Source of the DNA: Owenia fusiformis
Taxonomy: Eukaryota > Annelida > Polychaeta > Sabellida > Oweniidae
Assembly (NCBI GenBank): GCA_903813345.2
Contig: CAIIXF020000008.1
Span: 12,487,278-12,551,277, forward strand
Direction: 5' to 3'
DNA: 64,000 nt
Made by a program: the position numbers and the translations under genes. The notes under the pieces are model-generated. The model saw only the letters and a program-made list of their open reading frames with translations, did not search any database and had not been told where the DNA came from. Positions 22,168 through 62,327 of the stretch are shown here, one piece after another (the first letter of the stretch is position 1; each line of letters starts with the position of its first letter).

Positions 22168-24355
22168 TCAGTACTGTCAACCCCTAAAGATTTTCTCGCG
22201 GGACAGATTTTTTAGACCCAGTGCCCAAAATTCGCGGGATTTTGCGGGACATCTACTAAATTCGCGGGATTTCGCGGGACATTTAAGGGATTTGCGTGAT
22301 TGCGCTAATAGGCCAACCTTTTTTCTCAAATTCGCGGGATTTCGCGGGACCATTCGAGGGACAAACACCCTAATTGCGGGATAGTTAGCAGGTTTAACGC
22401 CAAAAACTTGATAGAGGGACAGATTTTTTAGACAAAGTGCCCTAAATTTGCGGGATTTCGCGGGACATTCACCTAAATTTGCAGGATGTCCCGGGACATT
22501 CAAGGATTTGCGTGATTGGGACTAATGTAAAAGCGTGAAAAAGTACTTAAATCAAACTTCCAAATACTGATTAATCAAATACAATGCGCCGTTGTATTGT
22601 AACTTAAATAAACGTCAACACAATTTCACAAAATACGTATAGGAATATTATTAAACTTTATTGTAATTTTTCAAAAGCAAAAAATGCTTCAGGTGTGAGT
22701 ACCGTAATCTAACACGAAATTCAAAAATTCGGAACAATACTTTGCATTTCTGGCGTCGTGAACAACTATGAAACGCTTACCCCCATAATGTTATATATTA
22801 AAATGTACCTATTCATATACTGTAGGCATTTTCTTTCAATTGAAAGCCCATGATATAGGGGTTCGATTAATCTACATCAAATTATAGGGAATGGGGCTAC
22901 TTTTCTAGATAGGGTTTGTAGAAAAAAACGGGTACCGGGTAGTAAATCCTCCATGCTGGGTTCAAACTTGGTAGGTACCCGGTCGAAAAATCGGGTACCC
23001 AAAAACTGAACGAAATATACGAATATACAACATAATTAGATCATTAGAAAACGTGTAAGATTTGTTTTGAATTTACAAAAATGTATGTAACTTCCTTCAA
23101 AATTGAGCTAGAAGCTTGAAATAAAAAGCATTTTAAGGCTCTTTTCGTCCTCTATCATCATGGTCATATTTCCATTCTGAGGCCCAGGAATACGTTAAAA
23201 ATGTTTAAAAAGTCCCCTAGTGTACTGAGTTGGTAATGCATGGTGTATACATGTATATAAATAGACTATATTACTTACATTGAATAAGAATACTACTGAT
23301 TTTTTATTAATGATTGTATACCTGAGCCTCAGTTTCCATTGGTAATGAAGGGGGGGGGGGCTGCGATCGCACCCCCTCCTGGCTACGCCAATGACATTGT
23401 AAGACGATTTGAAAAACAAGACAAATCAATCTTACTCTATTTTCAATAGTTCGTTTGTTGGTACGTGAATTGTTTTGATTATGATTTAAATCTGTAAATA
23501 GCTATCGTTGCTTTAGCAGGGAGGTGACGTGTGTTAATGACGTGTGTTATTGATCAAATTTAAGTTATCCCAATTTTCGACAACATGTCCACTGAATTGT
23601 AAATTGTTATGCCTTACAATGTCATAGGCGTAGCCAGGAGATGGTGCGATGGTGAGATAGCAGCCCCCCCCCCCATAACCAATGAAAATATGGCCATGAC
23701 GATAGAGGAAGAAAAGAGCCTGAAATATGCTTTTTATTTGAAGCTTCTAGCTCAATTTTGAAGGGTACATACATTTTTGTGAATTCAAAACAAATCTTAC
23801 ACGTTTTCTCATAATCTACATTTAATTATGTTATATATTCGTATTTTTCGTTTTTTGGGTACCCGTTTTTTGACCGGGTACCGGGTACCAAGTTTGAACC
23901 CAGCATGGAGGATTTACTACCCAGTACCCGGTTTTTCTACAAACCCTTTCTAGATATCAGCGTCCATTTATTGTAACTCGCGTTTGCTAACATTTGCTCA
24001 GTTCTGAGATGAAGGCCACACGGATAGTAAAAAGGCCAACGTTAGAACTATTTTTGACCTACATCCCTATTTTCGTAATTAAAATGAAAGTTGAACCATT
24101 CCTCTTTATTTTGATACCAAACAACAGCATGCTAGGTGCTTAAAATTAGGTAAACTTTACTCCTCAAAAGTGCAAAAACTTGGCTTCTTATATAAGATAA
24201 GATAATCACAATATAGGGGATTGCAACAATTTCGGAAATTCGCGGAGGTCAAAACCACATTTGCGGGACTTCGCGGGACATTGCGGGACACGCGAATTAG
24301 CCTAATTTTGATCAAATTCGCGGGATAATCCCGCCATTCGCGGGACACTTGACAG
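22168..24355. mobile_element. Nested inverted-repeat elements between the divergent genes
   Basis: The outer part begins CTGTCAA (22168) and ends TTGACAG (about 24355). It is built of repeats of the type AAATTCGCGGGATTTCGCGG at 22190-22510 and 24235-24350. Inside lies a second palindrome: 22915-23400 pairs with 23615-23950 in reverse complement, with outer blocks GGTACCGGGTAGTAAATCC and inner blocks ending in C/G runs near GCGTAGCCAGGAG. The arrangement suggests the inner palindrome inserted into the outer element. Confidence 0.65.
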
Positions 24356-25145
24356 CTCTGGATTATAGCTCAAAAAATTGTTTTACCTGTTCAGAACACC
24401 AAGGGCTTTTGTGAGAACATGTACAGCAGTGAACTTTGAGAATTCACAGGCTAGCCAATCAATCATCATATTCAAGGGCTATTCAACATGGATATTGGGT
24501 TCGGGTACCCTTAAATCTCAGTCGTTTTTGAAATCACTATCAGAACATGCACGTAGCAACATTGGTCTGTAAAATCTTTTTCAAGAACAACACCAAATTT
24601 TGATAAAAATGGCTGTAAGGGGTACCAAATATACCATCCCAGTCATGCACCTAAAGTACATGTACATGTATGCTGAGACAGTTTGACTGAATTCTGAATT
24701 TTTGATGACGGAAATCAAGATTATCTCTACTCGCATCTAGGATATTGAAATGTTGATATAACTTTTGCCCCTATACTGCCCTCTATGTTCAGAACTACCT
24801 TAAATTCACCTGTAGTACACATATACATCATACAATAAGATTGGGAAACTAAGTAATGTGACTACAAATGTACATTTATGTATTTCCTACATGTAGATCC
24901 ATATTTGCAAAAATATTATTGTATTTTTCAGAATGTTAGATGTCTGTACTCTGTTGTAAATATAGCATGAATGGAACCCAGGCGTTGAACAAAGACTTCA
25001 ACTACTATAATGTGCATACATGTATGGATTATCTGAACAATATCCTGGTGTTTAGGCCTAAGTGCATAGGAAACCTTGCTTGACCAAGTCATTTGGAAAA
25101 CTAGAAGATCAGTAAGGTGTTGATAATTCAAGCTCTAATTGGAAA
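24356..25145. promoter_or_regulatory. 5' flank of ABCC10
   Basis: Non-coding sequence before the ABCC10 start codon. An in-frame TAA at 25113 closes the frame upstream of ATG 25146. No clear core promoter motif seen. Confidence 0.3.
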
Positions 25146-51854
<26,709 letters not shown>

Positions 51855-52280
51855 AATATGAGATTGGCATACACCCCCAAAATGTAATCTGATTTTCGAC
51901 GCCGTAACGGTGCCAAATTTCGGTGCCGTATCGGCACCAAATGGACTGACTAGTCCGGTGGCAAATTTTGGTGTCGAAAGGTTTCGGTGCCGGAACAGCG
52001 CCGAATGTTTTCGATGCCGAAACGGCGCCGAATTATATTGGAACTGATAAAATATCTATCTGATAAAACACAAACTGATAAAATTGCTACAAATGTAAAA
52101 TGCCTAGCCTTGTATATCAGAATGCTATGTTTGTTTTGAGAGTGATTTTTAAAGTTGGAAAATGCAAGAATTAATTCTGGTGAAACATTTTGAGTGTAAT
52201 CATACAGGGCTTGCAATAGAGAAAGTCAGTGGTATGACACCAAATCTAGTCTTTTGAAATAAATGTAATTATGAATATAA
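51855..52280 (+). other. ABCC10 3' untranslated region with candidate poly(A) signal
   Basis: Follows the TGA at 51854. 51897-52035 is a repetitive GC-rich block of CGGTGCCGAAACGGCGCCGAA-like words on both strands. AATAAA at 52258-52263 is the first good polyadenylation signal. Confidence 0.5.
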
Positions 52281-53530
52281 AAAAGACATTGAATCTTATT
52301 CCAACTGTTCTGCAATTTATTTGCATATATCTGTGAGCTCTAGTTTAAAGGTAAATTTTTGTTTTGAGTGCAGTGCTTTCTATGTATATAACACAATCTA
52401 AAAAGCATAATTTTTGGGGAAAAACATGGTCCTTTGTATAATTTTGACTGATTGACAACAGTTTAATGTGAATTTTTTTGTTTTTTAGTGCAATTGTTTT
52501 TTGTTCCTTTTTACCAATTCTTAAGATTGAAATAAAATATCTTTCCGAAGCTAGTTTGAACAAAATAGCATATACAACAATTTCTTAGACCTCTCAATAT
52601 TATAGTTATACAAAGGGAATTTGGTTGATTTTAAAAAAGTATTCAAAAACCCCAAAAATAGTTAAGAATTAAGATAAACCTTTTATTTCATTAACAAGAT
52701 ACTTTTTTAATTCAACCAAACTTTCTCTTGTATAATTACAATATTGAGAGTCCTAAACACGTTGTGTTTATGTCGTTTTGTTCCAATGAGGTTTGGATAG
52801 ATGTTTCATTTCATTCCGAACATATGGTACCAAGAACAAAAGAAGTGTCTGATGTGTTTTCTAAAACAATATCGAGAAAATAAGATATATCTATTTCAAA
52901 TTATATTGTTACCATTGAAAAGAAGACCATTAAATTAACGATGTGTAAAAATTTCAGAATTTTATGATGACTGGTTTAAGAGAAATGTGTGTTCAAAAAG
53001 TTCACCATATCGATACCCATCCTTTCACTTGCATTCACTTTACTACTTGTTTCTTTCTAATTTTACTATGGTTTGTAATGCACAAGAGGAAGAATATACT
53101 TGGTAATTCATATTATTTATTCCTATGTATTTCTTTCATCTCTATTCTTCCAGATAATGCTTTGCTCAAATGATTTTCTTACTGTGCTCTAGTGTTTTGC
53201 TCAATATTTATGGTAATGAATAACACGTTGTGTAAACAAATGCAACTGATCATGTACACTGTATGGTCTTGTAATTCCTAAATGTCCACAATCTAGGACA
53301 TGAAAATAAGTAAATATTTTTATGTAAATCCATGTTCTGTACTCACCTTTCCACAAATGTGAAGAAATTCAGTGTAACGATATCTGAGTTATCACCAGGA
53401 CAGACTGTTCATTGAAAGGTTATGGCAGTATGAAGGAGCTGTGTTGTAAATATATTTAATTTATTTAATTGAATATTTATAAGATGTTGTATGGTTATTG
53501 GTGAACTATTGCATGTGGCACTTGTTAAGG
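52281..53530. other. Intergenic AT-rich DNA, nothing recognised
   Basis: No coding signal or bounded repeat seen. Confidence 0.5.
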
Positions 53531-53559
53531 TTAGGTGTTTATTATCCCATCGAATGAAG

Positions 53560-54290
53560 TTCATAGGGATATAGAGAAGCCATCTGTCTGTTCATTCGTC
53601 CATCTGTCCATTCGTTCGTGTGTCAGGGTTGATGGATATGGTTCAAATTTTATAGGCTTGTGGGTTATGGGTGTAGAACCTCTGCTCAAGAAGGAATTTC
53701 CTACATGGCCGCTCAATTCAATCAATTCAAAATGGCCACCATTTTTATTAAAAAATGTAATCTTTGGTAACTGAGTTGGCCGATTGGGTTCAAATTTTAT
53801 ATGCTGATGCCTAAGAGAGATAGGAACTGTGCTGAAGAAGAGATTTTCAAGATGGCCACTGAAACTCAAAATGGCGGCCATTTTTTGTTGAAAAAATGTA
53901 ATCGTTCATAACTCAAATACCAATGGACAGATTCGGTTCAAAATTTATACGTTGATACTTACTGACATAGATCTGCTCGAGAAGGCATCTTCAAGATGGC
54001 TATCGAATTTATAAATGGCCGCCATTTTTCGTAGAAAATGTAATGTTCGGTTCAAATTTTATTTTCTGATGCCTATGGGAAAATGACCTCTACTCAAGAA
54101 GAAATTTCCAAGATGGCAGCTGAATAAAAAACAGCTGCCATTTTTTATAAAAGAAACATATCTTTGATAACCCAAAGACCAGTGTATGAATTTGACTATA
54201 TGAATTTGATATGCTGGTACCTAGGGACGAAGGACCTCTGTTGAAGAAGAAATTTTTTAAGATGGCAATTATTAAAATGTTTTATTAAAT
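53560..54290. repeat. Tandem repeat of about 147 bp
   Basis: Units share GGTTCAAATTTTATA, GAAGAAGAGATTTTCAAGATGGC and ATGGCCGCCATTTTT. Anchors lie near 53643, 53789, 53937 and 54051. A TCTGTCTGTTCATTCGTCC run at the left end resembles the start of the 32907 element, so this may be a related element. Confidence 0.7.
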
Positions 54291-55372
54291 TATCAAAAAT
54301 GTTTTGTTCGGTGGAATTTGCTTCTCCATTGAGTTACTGTTTTCTAGTTTATAATCAATAAACAACAATATTTTGTGAGTGCATTTAATCATTTCACTTG
54401 AAAGATATAATAATCAATATTTTTGTTCCCAAATTTCACATCAGAACCAAGAGGAGGAAATATCCCAATATTCATAGTTGGACCTCTATCTGTCCATCTT
54501 TACATGGCGAAAGGTTAATCTATGAATTCTGGGTATTCTCCCTCTTTTTGGCCAAGTGGATGATATTTTGATTACAATCAACTGAATAAAATTCTACATC
54601 ATGACAAGTTATTTGGTGCCAAAGTCTCTTTTAGCCCAGTCAATAATGGCTCGATAGTTCGCGATCATATATATTCTTAGATTTTTGGCACATAGACTAA
54701 TATGGACATTCTAAAAATTTTGATCCGCATTGCCAAGCACGGATCGCACTCCTTCTTGGTGAAAATCCAAGATGGCCGCCAAAATTGCCGACAATTATAT
54801 AACATTCATTTGATAATTTTTTTCATTCCTTTTTTTCAATAAAATGTGGTTAATTAGTATGTTTCAACATCAATTTATAATATTTCTACCCTGAAAAACA
54901 TTTAAATTATCTAAAAAGAAGATTTTGGTTGTTCATTCCCCCAATTTTTAAGATTTCGTCCAAATTTTCGATAAATCATTAAAATATGTACATTTCATAT
55001 ATACTGTAGTACTGTACCTATCATATCTCTATCCTTTTTTCATAAGAATATATTAGGTTTGTATGTTTTAGTAGAAACTGATTCCTTTCATACAATATTT
55101 AAATAAACACATAATGAAGAATGTCTCCCATAGCGCCACCTATTGGTGAAATTGTTCAAAATCAAAACTGTGTTTTATAATATATTGAACTGTTGAAGGA
55201 AGCGTGTAATAGTTTGGAGAGCCAAGATTTGATCTTTATCATTACCATGCATGATAAAAAACTATTCTATAGTATTATTTTACAGTAGAATGCCAACTCT
55301 AAGATGTCAACCATATAAATTTGGGGGGAGGTGAATAGGGGGTATCTTGCATCTTATATAGTATTACCATAT

Positions 55373-57640
55373 TTAAACCCTTACTTTAGTTATTCTAATG
55401 AATACTCGATCTCCATTACAGGCACACAATGATGTGCATACTAGAGCAGCCTTCAAGCTGGGACATCTTGATGGGAAACACTGCTTCTGACAACCACATT
55501 TTACCAATGGTTGACTAGCATCAGCCATCTGCTTTAGGTAGTCCTGTGTGGCTTCTAAATGTTGTCTCTTGGCTCTGTTCTCCAGGCACAGTTCTTTGGA
55601 GATGGAATGATACCCGGGGAATGATAGGACTTGGTTTGTTAAACTGACCCCAGATATGTACACCTTGGTACAATGCTCCTTTGCAGTGTTGCCTTAAGGC
55701 GTCAGCTGTTGGAGGAATGTGGTCAATAATGAAGTAGTCTTCTGTAAAAATGTATTCTTCCTTGCAGTGTTGATTGAGTTGTCATTGCTGAATTTATCAT
55801 ACAGCAACATAACATTAATAAAGGATCATCTATTAGACTGAGGAGTGCATTCATCAGTTGTGAAAATGAGTTTCATCTGTCCCATGCTATAATTCTGCCC
55901 CTGCTTCCATGGAATCCAGGTGTAACTTGTCAATGAGTGGAATAATGGCAGACATAGACTTTTTGAGGCCCAATGGAATTCGCCATTTCATGTGCTGCCA
56001 AGTACCTGAACTGTCTCCCCTTGTCAAATCCAACTCATATTGGTTCATTCAGAACTTTCTAGGTAGGGAATCCACTTTCTAGGTAGGGAATTTTCAGGTT
56101 AAATATGCCTCCTTTTACTGTTTCCTCTCTTATTTCTTATACCAAACTCTAAACTGTAACATGTAGTTTCATAACTGTCCAAAACAATATCTAGATGGTA
56201 TGATTTCGTTCATGTCATATGCCTTGTTGTTTTAGTCAGTTTAGTTTCCCTTAAAGTGCCCGATAAAGTATAAAATGCGCATGCGTCCAGGTGTTGATAA
56301 ACTATAAATAGCGAAAATCCAGGGTTTGTCACCATAAGGTAAGCCAGGACGTGTTGAGAGAACAGCTAGTGTTGATATTGAATTTAAATGTAGCCAGATA
56401 AGTTTCCTTATTGAAATTACATATGGTTATAAGCAATACTTTGTAGGTGCTAAATAATAAAATATTTAGAGTATATATGAGAGAAATTGGTCATTTCGAA
56501 CCTGTTGAAAAGTTTGTGGCTCTCGGCTACACCGGGGAATTTACTTCCATGAGTACACACATAAATGTGGGGTTCCCCAAGAGGTACGCGACAAGGTGAC
56601 CTGGCATCAAATGTGCGACTAAATGCTACTATCGAGAAGATAAAATAACGAATACGACAATAAGTTATTGCATGTGACAATTCCGAGCCTTCATCTCACT
56701 GAAGTATTTTGAAGTGAAAATAGGATTTTTGTTTTGATACATGGATTCAGATGAACGTAACTTTATTCTGACAACTAATCAAAACTGAACAAAATTGATT
56801 GTACGTAACAGACAATTTATTGTTTTACAATGTTTTGATTGGCTAAACGAATGAAACCAACAAATTATGACATGTAAAATGACAATTTTGAAATGTGAAA
56901 TTTAAAAGTGACAAACACAACCTCCCTATCCACTCTTTGGGAGCCCTAGTAAATTAGTACTATGTACATGCAGCAGTGGTAGTGTGCAGCTTATTATCAC
57001 ACTACGCTTTGTATTCTAAAGCCTGTTGTTTGTAATAACACTGTTCACTCAACGTATGTTTTGTGTGTGGGCAGTCAACGATAATCATTTTTTTATCCCG
57101 GTTATATGACCTCGGCAATTATAACAAAACCGTACTAAACGAAAAAACGCAAATAAGAGAAAGCTTTCACACACATATAAAAAATGAACTAGTCTAATCC
57201 GCCAGTATAAACTCTGTGCTATACGTAGCCGGGTCAGGCGCACACTTTAATGAATTCACCAAGCACTGATTGGTGTGTTGCATTAAATTGGTTCATGTCA
57301 CGGATAAAACTGGTAGCCACCTTGACTAGTTTGTGTGATTGAGTATAAAAAGGCATGGCAACAACTCAGAAAGGGTGTCTTTGTATAGGCTGAAGTTGCC
57401 CTCTCAAAAGTTTAAGATCCATTACCATCCACTAGAACTTAAATTGGGAAGAGCCATTCAGCTGGGACTGTTTTTTCACCCAGTCATCCAACTCAAACTG
57501 AGGTTATTCATCAATATCACAGCACAAACAATGTGTCTCACGGGCTTTTTTGTCAAGAATATAAAGACTACAGGCAGTAATATGATGTGCTCTGCAAGTT
57601 AGTGCGAGATGGTTAACTTTGATAAAGGAATCAGCTGTAC
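55373..57640 (-). pseudogene. Decayed transposon-associated coding relic
   Basis: Minus-strand fragments separated by stops and shifts. Around 57400-57480 the frame reads like VMDLKLLRGQLQPIQR; around 55950-56040 like YLAAHEMANSIGPQK; 55373-55663 encodes a cysteine cluster (KCGCQKQC, CTSLCACNGD). These resemble parts of uncharacterised proteins common in invertebrate genomes and linked to mobile DNA, recalled from general pattern only. No intact frame remains. Confidence 0.4.
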
Positions 57641-58190
57641 CAGATGTGGCTATGGCAGCTTGAGAGAGGGAGATTGTCCATCCAGGGTTCTCTCATAGAT
57701 TGCCCAAGATGTGAAATGCTCCTATCTCAGTGTGTATTCCACCAAGTATCCTTATCAGCTTCGTTTTTTCTCCCATCTCTTGCCATTGTCCACTATTACT
57801 GCTTGAACAGTGCAAAGAGGGGCTGTTCGGCAGCAAGTACAGGTGTTTGGTCTGGGTTGATATAATTTGTTGACTTTATACACGTCAACATGAGAGACAA
57901 TAATATTAGACTTTAAACTGACTTCAATATAACTAAAATGAAGAAAATTGTAATACAGTTCTGTTATACTTCAGAGTGCAGAAACACTCAGAAAATCAAG
58001 ATGGATGACATGCCTCAATATATACCCACAAACCTTATCCCCACTTACATACCCCCTCCCCCTTCATATAACTCTTATTTCTACTTTCTACAACTTACAT
58101 GTTGTTGAATCTAGAAACACTAACATTTTTATTCCAGATAACAGTTACTTAAGAATAAGCAAATTGGGTCAGCATGAATAAAATAATAAC

Positions 58191-59632
58191 TAGACTTTGG
58201 AAATTGAACGAAGTTCAATTTCAGACTCCAGATCTAGACTTTTTTAAGCCCAGTCATCTAAAATAAGCCGAGTCAGAATAAGATGGATGGATAAAATAGG
58301 AAGGTAGAATAGGATAGAATGGGAAGGAACGATAGGATAGAATAAGAAAGAAGGATAGGATAGAACAGAATAGGAAGAAAGGATATGATAGGAGAGGATA
58401 GGAAGGATAGGAAGGAAAGGATACGAAGGAAGGATAGATAGGATCAGATAGGAAGGATGGATGAATTTTTCAATATTTTCTTCTTTACTCTTGACTTTCT
58501 ATCAGGATACCATCAAATCGATTTTCCGAAATTTCAAAACACCATAACTTCCGACCCGGAAGTCGGATCTAAATTTGATTTGAAGATTCGGATTCCTGAC
58601 AAAATTCTACCCCTAATTCATAACTCATACATTAAATTTGGCGAATTTTTATTTTGACCTACTTTTTGGACACGCCATAACTTCGGAACCGGAAGTCGGA
58701 TCGAAATTTGGTTTGCAGATTCGGATTCCTGAGAAAATTCTATACTTAATTCATAACTCAAACGTTAAATTTGGAGAATTTTTTATTTTGACCTACATTT
58801 CGGACACCATATCTCAAAAGTGGGGCAAAATACTTTCTGACGGCAAAAGGCTCACACTATTAGCACACTCTTGGCTACATGTATACAAAATTTCTAGGAA
58901 TATAATTAATCTGTAGTGTCAGAATCGCAAAAATAAGGAAAAACTTTGAATTTGACCTAGATTTTGACCTAGGCATTTTGGTGTCCAAATTTTGAAGCTA
59001 GATGGCTTTTGAGGTCCCATTCTTTTAAAGGCTTTCATTACATTTAGCTGAACTCGGTCTATATTTAGTATTTTTCACTTCAAAAAAATCTTTTTTCCCA
59101 TTGACTTAACATGGGCACCAAATTTAGCGATTTTTGAGGTTTCAAAACGCCATAACTTCCGAACCGGAAGTCGGATCAAAATTTGGTTTGCAGATTCGGA
59201 TTCCTGAGATCATTCTACACTTATTCCATAATTCACATGTTGAATTTGGAGAACATTTTGTTCTGACCTACTTTCCGGACGCCATATCTCAAAATCGGTA
59301 AGAGATATCAAAAAATAAAATCGACAATGTCCTAACCTACTTTTTTATTAGGAACACAATGAAAAAACCCCGGATCAAAAATATTGAAGGACGACCGAGA
59401 AAATCGAAAAAAGTGACAAAGTACTGGATTTGACCTAGTTCTTGACCTTTGACCTAGATAAAAATTTGACCCAATTTCCCACCAACTAGATACTAAACCT
59501 AAATGAACTGTATTATGGTATTTACTGGATACCTTATAGTTATTGAAAAAACTCAAAAAGAATAATAAGAATAAGAATAATAATAAGAATACTGGCAAAA
59601 ACAATAGACTCCAGATTGACATCTGGAGTCTA
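58191..59632. mobile_element. 1.44 kb insertion within the composite element
   Basis: Ends begin and finish with TAGACT-type sequence (TAGACTTTGG at left, GGAGTCTA at right). The uninterrupted target is visible in the second copy at 60158-60195 (AGCATGAATAAAATAATAATC). Contains a purine-rich AGGATAGGAAGGATAG array (58275-58460), three copies of CCATAACTTCCGAACCGGAA, and GACCTAGG/TTTGACC words. Confidence 0.65.
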
Positions 59633-60703
59633 ATAATTATTAATTTATGTTTCAGTTTAATGCATATACCTATAGGTGGGGCTGCACAACACTCTTCTTT
59701 ATTGGTTATAATGAAATATTTTGACAGATATGTTGAATGTTATCACTAAGCATTGATAAAATATAAACTTGTCAAATTTTATTGAAAAGAAGAAGTGAAT
59801 AAGGGAATTGTTTATTATTTTGATGTTAATTTTGGTATAATTTTATCAAAAGGTGGCACTGTAAAAGCAATTTCTTATGTTTATACTTAATAAAAAACTG
59901 TTTGGTGGGAATATTATTAAATAATAACTGAAGACACTAATTTATCACATTTTATTGAAAGCAGAAAAAAAATTATCAAAAAAATATTCTTATTTGACGA
60001 TTATTTTGGCGGCCATCTTGAATTTTAACCCCGAAGGAGTGAGAATCGTGCTTGGCAATGTGGATCGAGATCTTTAAAATATCCATATTAGTCTGTGTGC
60101 CGAAAATCTAACATTTTCATTACAGATAACAGTTATTTAAGAATAAGCAAATTGGGTCAGCATGAATAAAATAATAATCATTAATTTATGTTTCAGAGCA
60201 GTTCAATGCATATATACCTATAGGTGGGGCTGCCCAACACTCTTCTTTATTGATTATAATGAAATATTTATATTGAATATATGTTGAATATTATCAGTAA
60301 GCCTTGATAAAATATAAACTTGTCAAATTTTATTGAAAAGAAGTAGTGAATAAGGGGAATGTTTGTTATTTTGACGTCAATTTTGGTATAATTTTATCAA
60401 AAGATGGCGCTATTAAAGCAATTTCTTATGTTTATACTTAATAAAAAAATCATTTGGTAGGAATATTATTAGATAATACCTGAAGACACTAATTTATCAC
60501 ATTTTATTGAAATAAAGGCAGTAAAAAAAATTATCAAAAAAATATACATATTTGACGATAATTTTGGCGGCCATCTTGAATTTTCACCATGAAGGAGTGC
60601 GATTCGCGCTTGGCAATGCGGATCAAAATTTTTAGAATGTCCATATTAGTCTGTGTGCCGAAAATCTAAGAATATATATGATCGTGAACTATCACCATGT
60701 TAA

Positions 60704-61300
60704 AAACCCATTAGTGATTTGACTATTTTGCTATTTGTAAGTCAAAGTTTATATAAGCCTTACATTTTAGTTGCAGTGCAGTATTTTGTATATATTGTGA
60801 ACAGTTTTTGGAGCAGGACTGTGTTTCCAACAGTGAAAAGCACATTGAACATACATTCTCAGTAAACAGTGTATATTCATTCTAGAAATATATTCACTCA
60901 TGTGTTGTTTTATATTTATGGATGGGTTTTTGTTCTATTATCAATAATCTAGGAATGGAATAATTCTCCCTATAAGTAATACGAAATAAGTAAAGTGGGT
61001 TTAAGTTAAGGTTTTCAATTGAATGTCTAGTTTTAAGCAGTATTTTGACAACAGCCTGATTTTGTCAAAATACCTAACAACCAACTGGAAATACTATTAT
61101 GCTTATAACTACCTTCAATACAGGTTGAGCTTGTAAAAAATCAGACTATTTATAATTAATAACTAACAAGAACTTTTAGTTAAACATGCACATATGCCTT
61201 TATTTATTTACATTTATGTTGGGATCAGAGCCAGAACAAGAAATATACATTCTTAGTATACACACTAAAATATATTTTGTACATGTTGTTAATTTGATGG
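60704..61300. other. Intergenic AT-rich DNA, nothing recognised
   Basis: No coding signal or bounded repeat seen. Confidence 0.5.
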
Positions 61301-61304
61301 CATA

Positions 61305-61702
61305 AAAGGACGATTCTCGGTTTGGAGAACAGTCTCCTGGGCTAATAATTTTTTTCATGAAAAATACAGAAATATTACCCAAATTAAACTATGAATATTC
61401 AAAAGGGAACATTTAAATCTACAAGATGTAAAAATAACAAATTGGTCTGAAGCAGGGATAACGCTCAATTAGACCGATTCACTAAAATACAAGTCTCGAT
61501 TTGGGGAAAGAAGTTCATCAGTGTACTGCGCTAATATTTTTTTGCGAAAAATCTAGAAATATTACCCAAATTAAATTATGGCTATTCAAAAGAAGACATT
61601 CAAATCTATATTATGTAAAAATATCAAATTTGTCCGAAGCAGGGATAATGCTCATTTAGATTGATGAACTTCGTTCTCCAAACCGAGAATCGTCCTTTGA
61701 CC
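61305..61702. mobile_element. MITE with internal direct duplication
   Basis: Ends AAAGGACGATTCTCGGTTTG and complement. Inside, a block of about 185 bp (CTAATATTTTTTT, AATATTACCCAAATTAAA, GAAGCAGGGATAA) occurs twice in tandem. Confidence 0.7.
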
Positions 61703-61845
61703 ATTTTTAAGAGCTTGGAAAATGTGAATAGATGGCTCTCATATCAAATGTTTTTACTAAAATGGTATGATTTACCTTAATGATATTCCATCTTTACAAA
61801 TTGTAACTCTGTAGGTTAGCTTTAGTGCAAATGGCTATATAATCA

Positions 61846-62199
61846 CGCGGTCCTAACTTCGACCGTTAATTTGAATTTTTGACCTACCGGATGTTTGAAA
61901 ATCAAGGATTACGAGTCTCATACTGCACCGTTTTTCTTCAAACTTATACCATTAAAAGCAAAACAAAATTGCATTTCTGTAGGTGCATTACTTTATTGTA
62001 AAGAGTCCCTCGTTCTAGCAGCGTTTTGGTCCCCAGCTGTTAGAAGGCCTTCTTTCAGCTGGGGACCAAAATGCCGCTGGAAGTAGGGACTCTGTTTAAG
62101 AAAATAATGTACCATCAGTATGAGACTCGCAATCCTTGATTTTCAAGCATCTGGTAGATCAAAAATTCAAATTAACGGTCGAAGTTAGTACCGCATGAT
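61846..62199. mobile_element. Near-perfect 354-bp palindromic MITE
   Basis: Outer arms CACGCGGTCCTAACTTCGAC and complement; inner arms GTCCCTCGTTCTAGC and CAGCTGGGGACCAAAAT also pair, so almost the whole element folds into one hairpin. Confidence 0.8.
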
Positions 62200-62327
62200 A
62201 ATGTCACTTGCTTGTAAATTGCAAAAAGCTTTTGATGTGAGAGCTACATGTATTTTATCACGCATTCAGGTTTTTATAGTCTCTTTTAACACTGTTATGT
62301 ATTATCACTATCTGACTAATGAGATAT

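Larger units (their letters stand above)
54652..60703. mobile_element. Composite element with inverted outer ends
   Basis: 54652-54787 pairs in reverse complement with 60564-60703 (GATCATATATATTCTTAGATTTT; CACTCCTTC; CAAGATGGCCGCC). On the right side the end region is tandemly duplicated: about 59640-60110 and 60180-60670 repeat TTTATGTTTCAG, ACCTATAGGTGGGGCTG and TTTGGCGGCCATCTTGAATT. The interior holds a decayed coding relic and a later insertion. It could be one large transposon or two converging copies. Confidence 0.5.

Noticed and set aside
57339-57865. TATAAAA at about 57343 followed by plus-strand frames
   Set aside because: Frames have no recognisable domain and overlap a minus-strand coding relic; the TATA-like word is expected by chance in AT-rich DNA.
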